From an uncultured Sphingomonadaceae bacterium (lineage in GTDB: Bacteria; Pseudomonadota; Alphaproteobacteria; Sphingomonadales; Sphingomonadaceae), in contig CALKXX010000065.1 in the NCBI GenBank assembly GCA_938003725.1, positions 1 through 7,381 of the forward strand: a DNA stretch of 7,381 nt, given 5' to 3'. Shown here piece by piece: positions 1-6,451 of this stretch. The notes under the pieces are model-generated. The model searched no databases and had not been told where the DNA came from. It saw only the letters and a list, made by a program, of their open reading frames with translations. Both the position numbers and the translations under genes were made by a program. Every line of letters starts with the position of its first letter. Positions within the stretch are counted from its first letter, which is position 1.

Positions 1-2039
1 GGATCGCCGCCCGAGAATAGTCCAACACCGCCGGTGATGGTGGTGTCGCTAAAGAACCCTTGATTGAACAGGTCATATGTGGCCGAAAAACGCGGCAAGA
101 TGACTGTTTCCAAACTGCTAAATGGGACGCTGTTGGAAAACCCGAAGCGTTGCAGGAATAGAGGGTTGTTACGAGGAACACCTACACCATCATATAATTG
201 CACACGCACGCCGCCGGTCAGGCTCAACTGATCAGTGGCCTGCCATTCGTCCTGAACAAAGAAGGAATAGATTTGCCGGCTGAAGGTCGCGCTGGCATCA
301 TTGATGTCACCGGTTGCCGATGCGGCGATCGTCGCGCCGCCATTAAATCCGAAACGTCCACCCACGATCAAATCATCAGCGCTCGCAAAAACGCTGGAAC
401 GATTACCGCTGGCGACAACACCATTTTGGAAATCAGTTAGGTTACGGAAGAAAATCGATCCGGTCGCATTGATTGCGAACAGGTTAAAGACCTCCAGATC
501 ATTCAGTTCCGCACCGATTTTGATTTTGTGATCATCGGCGTCGATATTCATCAGGAACCGGGCTTGGTCGATCTTGGTATCGAGCTGGTTAGCGGAACGG
601 AAGATTCCGGGGCCGGTGGAAAGAAGGCCATTTTCGCTTGGCCCTTGAACGCCGACGACTAGCCGGGTGATTGGCGGATCGTCTTGCGCTTCACCGCCGC
701 CAACTGGCCCTTGTTGGTCACCAACTTCTGCGCGGGACACGCGGAGTTCGGTCGAAATCCGGTCCGTCCAGTCGGAATAGAGGCGGAGTGAATAATAATC
801 CGAAATCGTGCCTTCATCTTCAAAGCTGTTCAGGCCGGTCAAGTTATTGGTGCCGGTATCCGATTCAACATTGGTTTCTTCCAGACGTTGGTAGGTCGCC
901 TCAAGCCGGTGATCGTCCGTAAGATAGGCATCTAACCGGCCGAAATAACGGACACTGGTTTCGGGCAGGGTCTGCGGATAACCGCCAACATCCTGACCAT
1001 AAACTGTGTTGGCAATATTGGCGAATTGATCGAACTGAGCTTGTGTTACAAAATCAGCATCGGTGGCAAAACCGCCGCCGGCTGGACCGAACTCATTGGC
1101 ATTGCCCAGATCGGTTTCTTCATAACCGGCAAAAAAGAACAGGCGGTCAGGAATGATCGGACCCGATAGCGTCGCGCCCCAGCGTTTCTCGGAAAACGGC
1201 GCTACAACCGATCCGGTATCGCCTGCTTCATCCCCGCGTAAATCATCATTTGTGAAGGTATAGAAAGCAGAACCGTGGAACGTGTTTTCACCGGATTTGG
1301 TCACAACGTTGATGGCGCAACCGGTAAAGTCGGAATATTCAACGTCAAAAGGCGCGAATTCAACAGAGGTTTGTCGGATTGCATCAAATGGGATCGGGAA
1401 CGTGTTACGCGATGCTGATGGCGTACCGTTCAAACCAAAAACGTCAGATTGCACGATCCCGTCGACGGTAAAGGTGTTGGAGCGGTCATTGCCGCCCAGA
1501 CAGCTGATCCTGTCTACCTCGTTATTTCGGTCAAGGCTGACGCGCGGGTCGATACGAATAATATCGGTTACATTGCGCGTGATTGACGGAAAGCCTTCAA
1601 GAGATTCCAGATCAAAGCCGCGTCCTGGACCAACGGCCAATTGCGCCGCTTGTACGCGAGCACCGGTGACGACGATTACCGATTCATCGGCGTTGGCCGT
1701 CAGCCCGAATGTCAGGCGCAAATTGCCGCTGACGTTCAGCGATCTGTTTTCAATCGTTTGACCTTCATACCCTTGAGCGGTTGCGGTGACGGTATATGGA
1801 CCGCCAGCGACAAGACCCTGTGCACTGAAGTTACCACTGCCGCCAGCGGTAACCGTGCGGCTTGAACCTGTACGCGTATCAAGGATGGTGACGGTTGCGC
1901 CGGGGAGCGGGTTACCGTCCGCGTCTTTTACCGAGCCTTCAACGCCAGAAGTAATTTGCTGTGCAGATGCAGGACTTGCCAACATGCCCGCGGTGGTCAG
2001 GCTAACAACGCTTGCTGCCAAAAGATATTTCAATTTCAT
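1..2039 (-). CDS. TonB-dependent receptor, Oar-like with carboxypeptidase-regulatory domain (partial, C-terminus outside window)
   Basis: Outer-membrane active-transport receptor powered by TonB/ExbBD; substrate unknown. The minus frame from the ATG at 2039-2037 is open without a stop to the left edge (679 codons). The plus-strand ORFs here are its shadows. Residues 1-26 are a signal peptide (basic start MKLK, hydrophobic core, ASA|Q cleavage). Residues about 30-112 are a carboxypeptidase-regulatory-like beta-sandwich (DADGNPLPGATV near 39-50). A TonB-box-like ESVIVVTG lies at 119-126. The plug follows, with TVDG at 191-194 and an INVVTKSG motif just after residue 242. From about 265 the sequence has barrel character (alternating aromatic strands). 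Relatives are usually about 950-1100 residues, so roughly a third is missing. The start has a GGGGA ribosome site 9 bases upstream. It lies downstream of the nucleoside operon on the same strand after a 246-base gap, so it probably has its own promoter. Oddity: its only two cysteines, 180 and 241, are both in the plug. Confidence 0.93.
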   Translation of the reverse strand, partial: MKLKYLLAASVVSLTTAGMLASPASAQQITSGVEGSVKDADGNPLPGATVTILDTRTGSSRTVTAGGSGNFSAQGLVAGGPYTVTATAQGYEGQTIENRSLNVSGNLRLTFGLTANADESVIVVTGARVQAAQLAVGPGRGFDLESLEGFPSITRNVTDIIRIDPRVSLDRNNEVDRISCLGGNDRSNTFTVDGIVQSDVFGLNGTPSASRNTFPIPFDAIRQTSVEFAPFDVEYSDFTGCAINVVTKSGENTFHGSAFYTFTNDDLRGDEAGDTGSVVAPFSEKRWGATLSGPIIPDRLFFFAGYEETDLGNANEFGPAGGGFATDADFVTQAQFDQFANIANTVYGQDVGGYPQTLPETSVRYFGRLDAYLTDDHRLEATYQRLEETNVESDTGTNNLTGLNSFEDEGTISDYYSLRLYSDWTDRISTELRVSRAEVGDQQGPVGGGEAQDDPPITRLVVGVQGPSENGLLSTGPGIFRSANQLDTKIDQARFLMNIDADDHKIKIGAELNDLEVFNLFAINATGSIFFRNLTDFQNGVVASGNRSSVFASADDLIVGGRFGFNGGATIAASATGDINDASATFSRQIYSFFVQDEWQATDQLSLTGGVRVQLYDGVGVPRNNPLFLQRFGFSNSVPFSSLETVILPRFSATYDLFNQGFFSDTTITGGVGLFSGGD

Positions 2040-2285
2040 GATTGCAATTCCCCAATGTGAATCAAAAATTTAGGTAAAACAACGACTATACAGGTTGGCG
2101 CGATGTGATTGCGCTCTTTATATCCCTGCCTCTCAAAGGCTGCCTTAGATCTGTAAAATGACAGTTTCGTCTCAACCGCAACGAGTTTTTCCGGTGCAGT
2201 AGGGATTAGTTTTTATCCACAGGTTGTGAAATTCAGCGATTATGCGCTTCTGGGTGCGGTCGATGCTGTTACATCTTCCGCTATC
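2040..2285 (-). promoter_or_regulatory. Spacer between kinase stop and TonB receptor start; presumed promoter and leader
   Basis: This 246-base non-coding stretch should hold the receptor promoter. I see no convincing sigma-70 pair. Reading the minus strand, TATAAA and TATAGT occur at sensible distances from the ATG but neither has a good -35 box, and a TTGAGA lacks a matching -10. Small inverted repeats are present: GCC/GGC arms around 2128-2140 and CTGT/ACAG arms at 2151-2164. A perfect 9-base DnaA-box match (TTATCCACA) lies at 2213-2221 on the plus strand. No GC-rich stem followed by a T run is seen after the kinase stop, so the operon end is not marked by a clear intrinsic terminator and readthrough into the receptor cannot be excluded. 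Confidence 0.35.
2049..2053 (-). promoter_or_regulatory. Ribosome binding site of the TonB receptor
   Basis: GGGGA on the minus strand, 9 bases before the ATG at 2039. It supports that start, which also places a complete signal peptide directly at the N-terminus. Confidence 0.6.
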
Positions 2286-2924
2286 TTATTGATTCATATT
2301 CTGAATCGCGTTCATCACCTTTTCAAACTCTTCACCGCTGGTTAGATTTGACTGTTGCGAATTTGCCACGATGTCGGCGTGACTGGCAGAGGGCTTCACG
2401 AATCTATCGTGCATGGGGCTGACTTGATCGGCGAAAACTTGAATGACCGACTCGGCGGTGCGACCGCGTTCGTTTACATCTCTCTGCAATCGCCGGGTAA
2501 ATCGTGTGTTCCGATCACATTCGACAAAGATTTTCAGATCGAACAACTTGCGCAACTGTTCATTCTGAAAAATCAAAATTCCATCGACCAAGATGATCGG
2601 ACGTGCCTCCATATGTTCCGTTTCCGATTTTGGCATATGTGTCGGAAAGTCATAGAGCGGTCGATCAATGGCCCGACCGGCCTTAAGCTGCGCTAAATGT
2701 GCGGTCAATTTTTCAAAATCAACCGCGTTGGGATGATCAAAATTTTTCCCGCCTTTGCCCTCTGGCGCATCCCCCAGGCCAAAGAAATAATCATCTTGGG
2801 GCAGGATCACACATTGGTCCGCACCCAATTTTTGTAATATCCGCCGGGCAAGTGTTGATTTTCCGGAACAACTGCCCCCGCAAATCCCGACTGCGCTATA
2901 TTTTATGGCCGGGCCATCAGGCAA
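2286..2924 (-). CDS. udk: Uridine-kinase-like P-loop nucleoside kinase
   Basis: Cytosolic kinase that would phosphorylate a nucleoside to its 5'-monophosphate. With a TTG start at 2924 it is 212 residues, close to the roughly 213 of E. coli Udk. Visible motifs: Walker A GGSCSGKST at 16-24, catalytic-type QDDYF at 44-48, NFDHP at 61-65, substrate-site YDFPTH at 91-96, VDGIL at 113-117, and the LID RRLQRD...ERGR at 144-155. Oddities: Cys19 sits where the P-loop usually has a small residue, the Arg that normally follows the His of YDFxxH is Pro98, and the Gln after ERGR is displaced (Gln162-Val163). Substrate may therefore not be uridine. The start is uncertain: TTG 2924 has GGGA 8 bases upstream and overlaps the oxygenase stop by 8 bases. 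In-frame ATGs at 2960 and 3002 would add 12 or 26 residues with no good ribosome site. Last gene of the four-gene operon. Confidence 0.88.
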   Translation of the reverse strand: MPDGPAIKYSAVGICGGSCSGKSTLARRILQKLGADQCVILPQDDYFFGLGDAPEGKGGKNFDHPNAVDFEKLTAHLAQLKAGRAIDRPLYDFPTHMPKSETEHMEARPIILVDGILIFQNEQLRKLFDLKIFVECDRNTRFTRRLQRDVNERGRTAESVIQVFADQVSPMHDRFVKPSASHADIVANSQQSNLTSGEEFEKVMNAIQNMNQ

Positions 2925-3858
2925 GGCCAATTTCCCGCAAACGTTCGAGCAAATAGGCATGTGCGGTGATCGGTTCGGGGTATAAATCAGGATGCTGTGC
3001 ATCGACACATTGGGGCAAGGTTTCAATTAAGTAGTCTGGCCGAAAGTGAAGGAAGAATGGCATTGAGTAGCGAGAATGTCCGCGCCGTTCGGGCGGCGGA
3101 TTTACAACTCTGTGTGTCGTGGAAGGCAAGCGATTATTGGTCAACCGTTGCAGCATATCACCAATGTTTACCGCCAGTTCCCCCGGTCTAGGCGTCACGG
3201 CGCGCCAGTTTCCGTCTTTGTCCCTTAGCTCCAGGCCCGCCTCTTCGGCGCCAATCAGCAGCGTGATGGTGTTGATATCCTCATGCGCTGCGGCACGCAC
3301 AGCCGGCGAATTTTCGGGAACCGGGGGATAATGGATCAGGCGCATCACGCTGTTCCCATTCGCAACCCTATTATCAAAGAAATCAGGACTAAGTTCCAGA
3401 TAACGGGCAATTGCGGCGAGTATGCGTGACCCCGCTTTGTCAAATGCAGCGAACATCTCTGTAAAGGTTTCCCGAAACCCATTCATTTCGCTGGGCCAGA
3501 TATTGGCGCTCATATATTGTTCGAACGGATGACCATTTGGCAAGTCGCGGCCGATATGCCAAAATTCTTTCAGGTCGTGGACCGTCTGATCCTTGGCCAC
3601 TTCGGTTCCGAAAGGTGTATAGCCACGCGCACCGCCACCGCCGGGGATATGATATTTTCGCTTGATATCTTCGGTGAGGGAAAAAAATGTTCGTGACATT
3701 TTTTCCGCGCGCGCGATTAGCTCGGCTGAGATCCCGTGGTCCGACACAATTGCAAAGCCCCAATCGGAAAAGGAGCGGCCGATAGCCTGGGCAAAGACAT
3801 CTTCGTCCTGGTCTGCCATGGCCAGTGAAACGGAGGATAATATGCTATTGTCTGTCAT
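2917..3858 (-). CDS. 2-oxoglutarate/Fe(II)-dependent oxygenase, isopenicillin-N-synthase-like family
   Basis: Soluble non-haem iron oxygenase of 313 residues; substrate unknown. The N-terminal half (about 1-165) is the DIOX_N-type region, including DWGFAIVSDHG at 32-42. The double-stranded beta-helix core follows with the full iron triad: His192 and Asp194 in HED, and His249 in THRV. The 2-oxoglutarate-binding pair is Arg263 and Ser265 (RYS). All catalytic residues are intact. The start ATG 3858 gives the normal family N-terminus. Its best ribosome site, AAGG at 3873-3876, is 14 bases away, so translation may depend on coupling to the transporter, whose stop is 17 bases upstream. The usual 'isopenicillin N synthase' label describes the fold only: no beta-lactam pathway gene is nearby. 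The context (CNT transporter, nucleoside kinase, LOG) suggests a nucleoside or base substrate. Fungal thymine-7-hydroxylase is a precedent for base oxidation in this broad family. Confidence 0.92.
   Translation of the reverse strand: MTDNSILSSVSLAMADQDEDVFAQAIGRSFSDWGFAIVSDHGISAELIARAEKMSRTFFSLTEDIKRKYHIPGGGGARGYTPFGTEVAKDQTVHDLKEFWHIGRDLPNGHPFEQYMSANIWPSEMNGFRETFTEMFAAFDKAGSRILAAIARYLELSPDFFDNRVANGNSVMRLIHYPPVPENSPAVRAAAHEDINTITLLIGAEEAGLELRDKDGNWRAVTPRPGELAVNIGDMLQRLTNNRLPSTTHRVVNPPPERRGHSRYSMPFFLHFRPDYLIETLPQCVDAQHPDLYPEPITAHAYLLERLREIGLA
2933..2936 (-). promoter_or_regulatory. Ribosome binding site supporting the TTG start of the kinase
   Basis: GGGA on the minus strand, 8 bases before TTG 2924-2922, inside the 3' end of the oxygenase gene. 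It favours the TTG over the in-frame ATG at 2960, which has no purine-rich site at the right distance. Confidence 0.4.
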
Positions 3859-3875
3859 GGCATCAACATGTGCCT

Positions 3876-5111
3876 TCAGCCATAAGATAGCAAGATGCCA
3901 GCAAGGGCAGCACTCATCAAATTCGCGAGCGAACCGGCAGCCAGCGCGCGCAGTCCAAGTTTGGCGATAACTGGTCTTTGGTTGGGCGCAAGTCCTCCGG
4001 TAACCGCCAGCTGAATGGCGATGCTGCTGAAATTTGCGAAGCCGCACAGGGCAAAGATGACGATGGCATTGGTGAGCGGCGAGATTCCGTCAGCTGCTTT
4101 GCCCAGCTCAATGAATGCAACAAATTCGTTGAGAACGACTTTGGTGCCAAATAGCCCGCCAGCGCGCAGTGCCTCTTCCCAAGGGACGCCGAGCAAATAC
4201 ATGATTGGTGCGAAAATATAGCCGATAATCTGTTGAAAGCTGAGCTCAGGCATTCCGAACCAACCACCGACCCCGCCCAATAGACCATTTGCCAGCGCGA
4301 CCAGTGCGACAAAAGCCAGGACCATCGCCCCCACCGCGACGGCCAGTTTTACGCCCGTTTGCGCGCCCATAGCGGCGGCCATGATTAGATTTGCCGGTTT
4401 CTCGTCTTCATATTGTGCCGCCACGACCAGTTCTTCGGGCGCGGCATCATCCGGATTATCAGGCATGATGATCTTCGCCATCATGATACCGCCGGGTGCA
4501 GACATGAAAGCGGCGGCCAGCAAATAGTCGATCCGAATGCCCATCGCGGCATAGGCCGCCAGAATTGTACCGGCGACACCGGCCATGCCCACGCTCATGA
4601 CCGTGAACAATTGGGACTGGGTCAGGGTGGCCAGATACGGGCGGATAACCAGCGGCGATTCAGATTGCCCGACAAAGATATTCGCAGCGGCGCAAAGCGA
4701 TTCCACTTTGGAAATACCGGTAATTTTTTGGATAGCGCCGCCAACCCATTTGATGATGAATTGCATGATATTGAGATAGTAGAGGATCGAAATAAGCGCA
4801 GAGAAAAAGATGATGACGGGCAGGGCAGCAATTGCAAAGCTGTTCCCGCCAACCTCCGGGCTAGCAAGTGGTCCGAAAATGAAATTTGTTCCAGCCGAGG
4901 CATATCCCAATAGGTTCGACACGCCGCCTGCCATCGCTTGAATGGTATTTTTACCGGCCGGAACATAAAGCACCAAAACTGCAATTCCGGCTTGCAAGGC
5001 GAAAGCTGCGCCGACAACCCGCAAGCGGATGTTGCCGCGTCCGGTGGACAGTGCAAAGGCCAGCAATAGGATTAATGCCATGCCGCCCAAGCTGGTGAGG
5101 AGAGAAGTCAT
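3876..5111 (-). CDS. nupC: Concentrative nucleoside transporter, CNT/NupC family
   Basis: Inner-membrane symporter that imports nucleosides using a cation gradient (Na+ or H+; not decidable here). It has 411 residues with many hydrophobic segments and the three CNT parts in order: an N-terminal helix region, a gate region with SALISILYYL (104-113), and the transport core. Nucleoside-site motifs are present: GQSESP at 148-153, NEF at 328-330 (Glu329 matches the substrate-binding Glu of CNTs), and GFANFSS at 357-363. The length is typical of bacterial NupC. The start ATG 5111 has GGTGA 7 bases upstream. That site overlaps the LOG stop codon, and the gap between the genes is 7 bases, so the two are very likely co-transcribed and coupled. 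It ends 17 bases before the oxygenase start. Substrate preference cannot be read from the motifs; the operon suggests a nucleoside that is then phosphorylated and cleaved. Confidence 0.96.
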   Translation of the reverse strand: MTSLLTSLGGMALILLLAFALSTGRGNIRLRVVGAAFALQAGIAVLVLYVPAGKNTIQAMAGGVSNLLGYASAGTNFIFGPLASPEVGGNSFAIAALPVIIFFSALISILYYLNIMQFIIKWVGGAIQKITGISKVESLCAAANIFVGQSESPLVIRPYLATLTQSQLFTVMSVGMAGVAGTILAAYAAMGIRIDYLLAAAFMSAPGGIMMAKIIMPDNPDDAAPEELVVAAQYEDEKPANLIMAAAMGAQTGVKLAVAVGAMVLAFVALVALANGLLGGVGGWFGMPELSFQQIIGYIFAPIMYLLGVPWEEALRAGGLFGTKVVLNEFVAFIELGKAADGISPLTNAIVIFALCGFANFSSIAIQLAVTGGLAPNQRPVIAKLGLRALAAGSLANLMSAALAGILLSYG

Positions 5112-5118
5112 TTGCAGT

Positions 5119-5688
5119 TCACCAAGTTACTTTGCCTTCTGCTCCGGTATAGGCTGCTTTTAGCCGGGAGATTGCCTCTTCTATGTTGTCCGAAACAATC
5201 AGCTGCTCGCGCCGTGCGACCGACATGAAGCCGTTATCCGCAACCGAATCCAGAAACGTGACTAGCGAATCCCAATAGCCGTTTACGTTGAGCAATCCGA
5301 ATGGCTTGCCATGATAACCAAGGGCGTTCCAGGTCCACGCTTCGAATAGCTCGTCCAATGTGCCAATGCCGCCGGGAAGAGCGATGAAACCGTCCGTTAG
5401 TTCGGTCATCTGCGCTTTGCGCTCATGCATGGTGTCGACAATGTGAAGCTCGGTCAGGCCGGTATGGGCTACCTCGTGCCCTCTCAGCATTTCGGGGATT
5501 ACGCCGAAAACCTTGCCGCCATTTTCCAACACGGTATCTGCAATAATGCCCATCAGGCCCAATCTACCCCCGCCATATACCAAATCGATATTGTGCCCGA
5601 CCATTGCCTTGCCCACTTCCCGTGCGGTTTCTGCAAAGGCCGGATCGCTTCCGGTTGCCGATCCACAATATACTGCCAGTCGCTGCAA
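5119..5688 (-). CDS. LOG-family (TIGR00730-type) nucleoside 5'-monophosphate phosphoribohydrolase
   Basis: Cytosolic Rossmann-fold enzyme of the 'lysine decarboxylase-like' LOG family, which hydrolyses nucleoside 5'-monophosphates (cytokinin-type or ordinary) to base plus ribose 5-phosphate. Visible signatures: VYCGSATGSDP at 6-16, YGGGRLGLMG at 38-47, HERK at 88-91 (Arg90, Lys91), and the catalytic PGGIGTLDE at 105-113 with Glu113. The 189-residue length is normal. The start is TTG 5688, giving the family-typical opening MQRLAVYCGS. GGGGA lies 6 bases upstream, and no in-frame ATG exists before the upstream in-frame stop. A stronger AGGAGG (5714-5719) points instead to an ATG at 5701 that is one base out of frame. 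First gene of the operon; nupC follows after 7 bases. Older databases may name it lysine decarboxylase, which is a misannotation. Confidence 0.93.
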   Translation of the reverse strand: MQRLAVYCGSATGSDPAFAETAREVGKAMVGHNIDLVYGGGRLGLMGIIADTVLENGGKVFGVIPEMLRGHEVAHTGLTELHIVDTMHERKAQMTELTDGFIALPGGIGTLDELFEAWTWNALGYHGKPFGLLNVNGYWDSLVTFLDSVADNGFMSVARREQLIVSDNIEEAISRLKAAYTGAEGKVTW

Positions 5689-5694
5689 ATTTTG

Positions 5695-5699
5695 TCCCC
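5695..5699 (-). promoter_or_regulatory. Ribosome binding site assigned to the TTG start of the LOG gene
   Basis: GGGGA on the minus strand, 6 bases before TTG 5688-5686. It includes the G of the out-of-frame ATG 5701-5699. The stronger AGGAGG at 5714-5719 is 25 bases from the TTG, too far to serve it directly. Confidence 0.4.
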
Positions 5700-5798
5700 A
5701 TTCTAACGATCAACCTCCTAGAGGAAAAATACCGGGCATGACTATTGGTTTTTTGTTGCATCATTTTATCACACTTTTTTTTGCAGCTGGTTCGCGCT

Positions 5799-5804
5799 AG
5801 GTGA
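5799..5804 (+). promoter_or_regulatory. Ribosome binding site that decides the yhhQ start
   Basis: AGGTGA, 5 bases before ATG 5810. The GTG at 5801, in the same frame, is part of this site and so is unlikely to be the start. Confidence 0.6.
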
Positions 5805-5809
5805 TCAAG

Positions 5810-6451
5810 ATGACCGATCCGACCACAACCCCATCGATTCCAAAATCCCTGTTTGTTTTCGCCGTGCTTTACGGCGGGATGACATGCATTGCCGGAATAT
5901 TGGGGGCCAAACAGGTTGCGATTGGCCCGCTTGCCGTAGAAGCGGGGATATTCCCGTTTCTTTTGTTGGTGGTTCTGTCGAGCGCGGTTGCCGAACTGCA
6001 TGGCCGCGAAACGGCGAACCAGTTGGTGCGCTATGGTTTTATACCATTGATCGTGGCGATATTGCTGATCAGGCTGGTTCTTGCTTTGCCGACTGATCCG
6101 GGCATGTATGAGCCAGCAAAAGAAGCCTTTCCGATCATATTGGCGCAAGGGTCGCGATTGATGTTTGCGGGGATCATTGCCTATGGCGTATCCCAATTTC
6201 TGAACGTCTATATCTTCTCTCGTCTGGCGCAGATGAACGGCCGCCTGCTCGCAATTCGCGGCGCTGTGGCGGGTGCGCTATCGCAAATTGTGGATACGAT
6301 CATATTCATCACCATTGCCTTTTATGGAGAGCGACCAATTGCTGAATTGATGCTTGGCCAAGGTACGGCAAAAGTGGTCTTGTCCTTTGTACTGGTGCCC
6401 TTTCTGATCATATTCTTCGTAAAACTCGGTCAGCGACTGGACCGCAGATGA
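5810..6451 (+). CDS. yhhQ: YhhQ/VUT-family queuosine precursor transporter
   Basis: Inner-membrane protein of the VUT family (formerly DUF165). Characterised members import the queuosine precursors preQ0/preQ1, or queuine in some bacteria, for tRNA modification. With ATG 5810 it has 213 residues and about six hydrophobic segments. The family's second half is recognisable: an AYGVSQFLNVYIFSRL stretch, matching the QxxDVxxFxRL-type helix of E. coli YhhQ, then SQIVDTIIFITIAFYG, matching its SDTxxFFxIAF helix. The N-terminal third resembles other VUT proteins, including a VAELHGRE loop corresponding to the conserved acidic 'TD..vRIFG' region. GTG 5801 would add three residues but overlaps the ribosome site. 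The gene is divergent from the nucleoside operon, and its stop overlaps the next start by ATGA, so the two are translationally coupled. Which precursor it carries cannot be told from sequence. Confidence 0.9.
   Translation: MTDPTTTPSIPKSLFVFAVLYGGMTCIAGILGAKQVAIGPLAVEAGIFPFLLLVVLSSAVAELHGRETANQLVRYGFIPLIVAILLIRLVLALPTDPGMYEPAKEAFPIILAQGSRLMFAGIIAYGVSQFLNVYIFSRLAQMNGRLLAIRGAVAGALSQIVDTIIFITIAFYGERPIAELMLGQGTAKVVLSFVLVPFLIIFFVKLGQRLDRR

Larger units (their letters stand above)
5689..5809. promoter_or_regulatory. Divergent promoter region between the LOG operon and yhhQ
   Basis: This 121-base region must serve both directions. It is AT-rich in the middle, with T tracts at 5749-5754, 5764-5767 and 5775-5782. 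On the minus strand a TAAAAT sits about 70 bases upstream of the LOG start and is the best -10 candidate, but its -35 is poor. On the plus strand TTGGTT near 5745 and TTATCA further down are weak candidates. I see no preQ1-riboswitch-like pseudoknot before yhhQ and no clear operator palindrome. Confidence 0.45.

Noticed and set aside
198..2073. Several plus-strand ORFs of 74-159 codons
   Set aside because: They lie opposite a continuous minus-strand receptor frame with signal peptide, domain order and plug motifs, and show no family features of their own.
2128..2164. Intrinsic terminator after the kinase
   Set aside because: The inverted repeats have only 3-5 base-pair arms and no T run follows on the minus strand.
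2213..2221. Replication origin
   Set aside because: Only one DnaA box is seen, with no cluster, no AT-rich unwinding element and no origin-typical neighbour genes.
2917..3858. Oxygenase as a true isopenicillin N synthase for beta-lactam production
   Set aside because: No ACV synthetase or other beta-lactam gene is present, and the neighbours are nucleoside genes. The label reflects fold similarity only.
5119..5688. LOG gene as a lysine decarboxylase
   Set aside because: The PGGxGTxxE signature and the length identify the phosphoribohydrolase family; PLP-decarboxylase features are absent.
5689..5809. preQ1 riboswitch before yhhQ
   Set aside because: I could not find a convincing stem with an A-rich pseudoknot tail between the likely promoter and ATG 5810; the leader is short and T-rich.
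5564..6196. Minus-strand ORF of 210 codons spanning the divergent region
   Set aside because: It is antisense to yhhQ and out of frame with LOG, with low-complexity basic composition and no recognisable domain. Only the short part from ATG 5701 matters, for the LOG start question.
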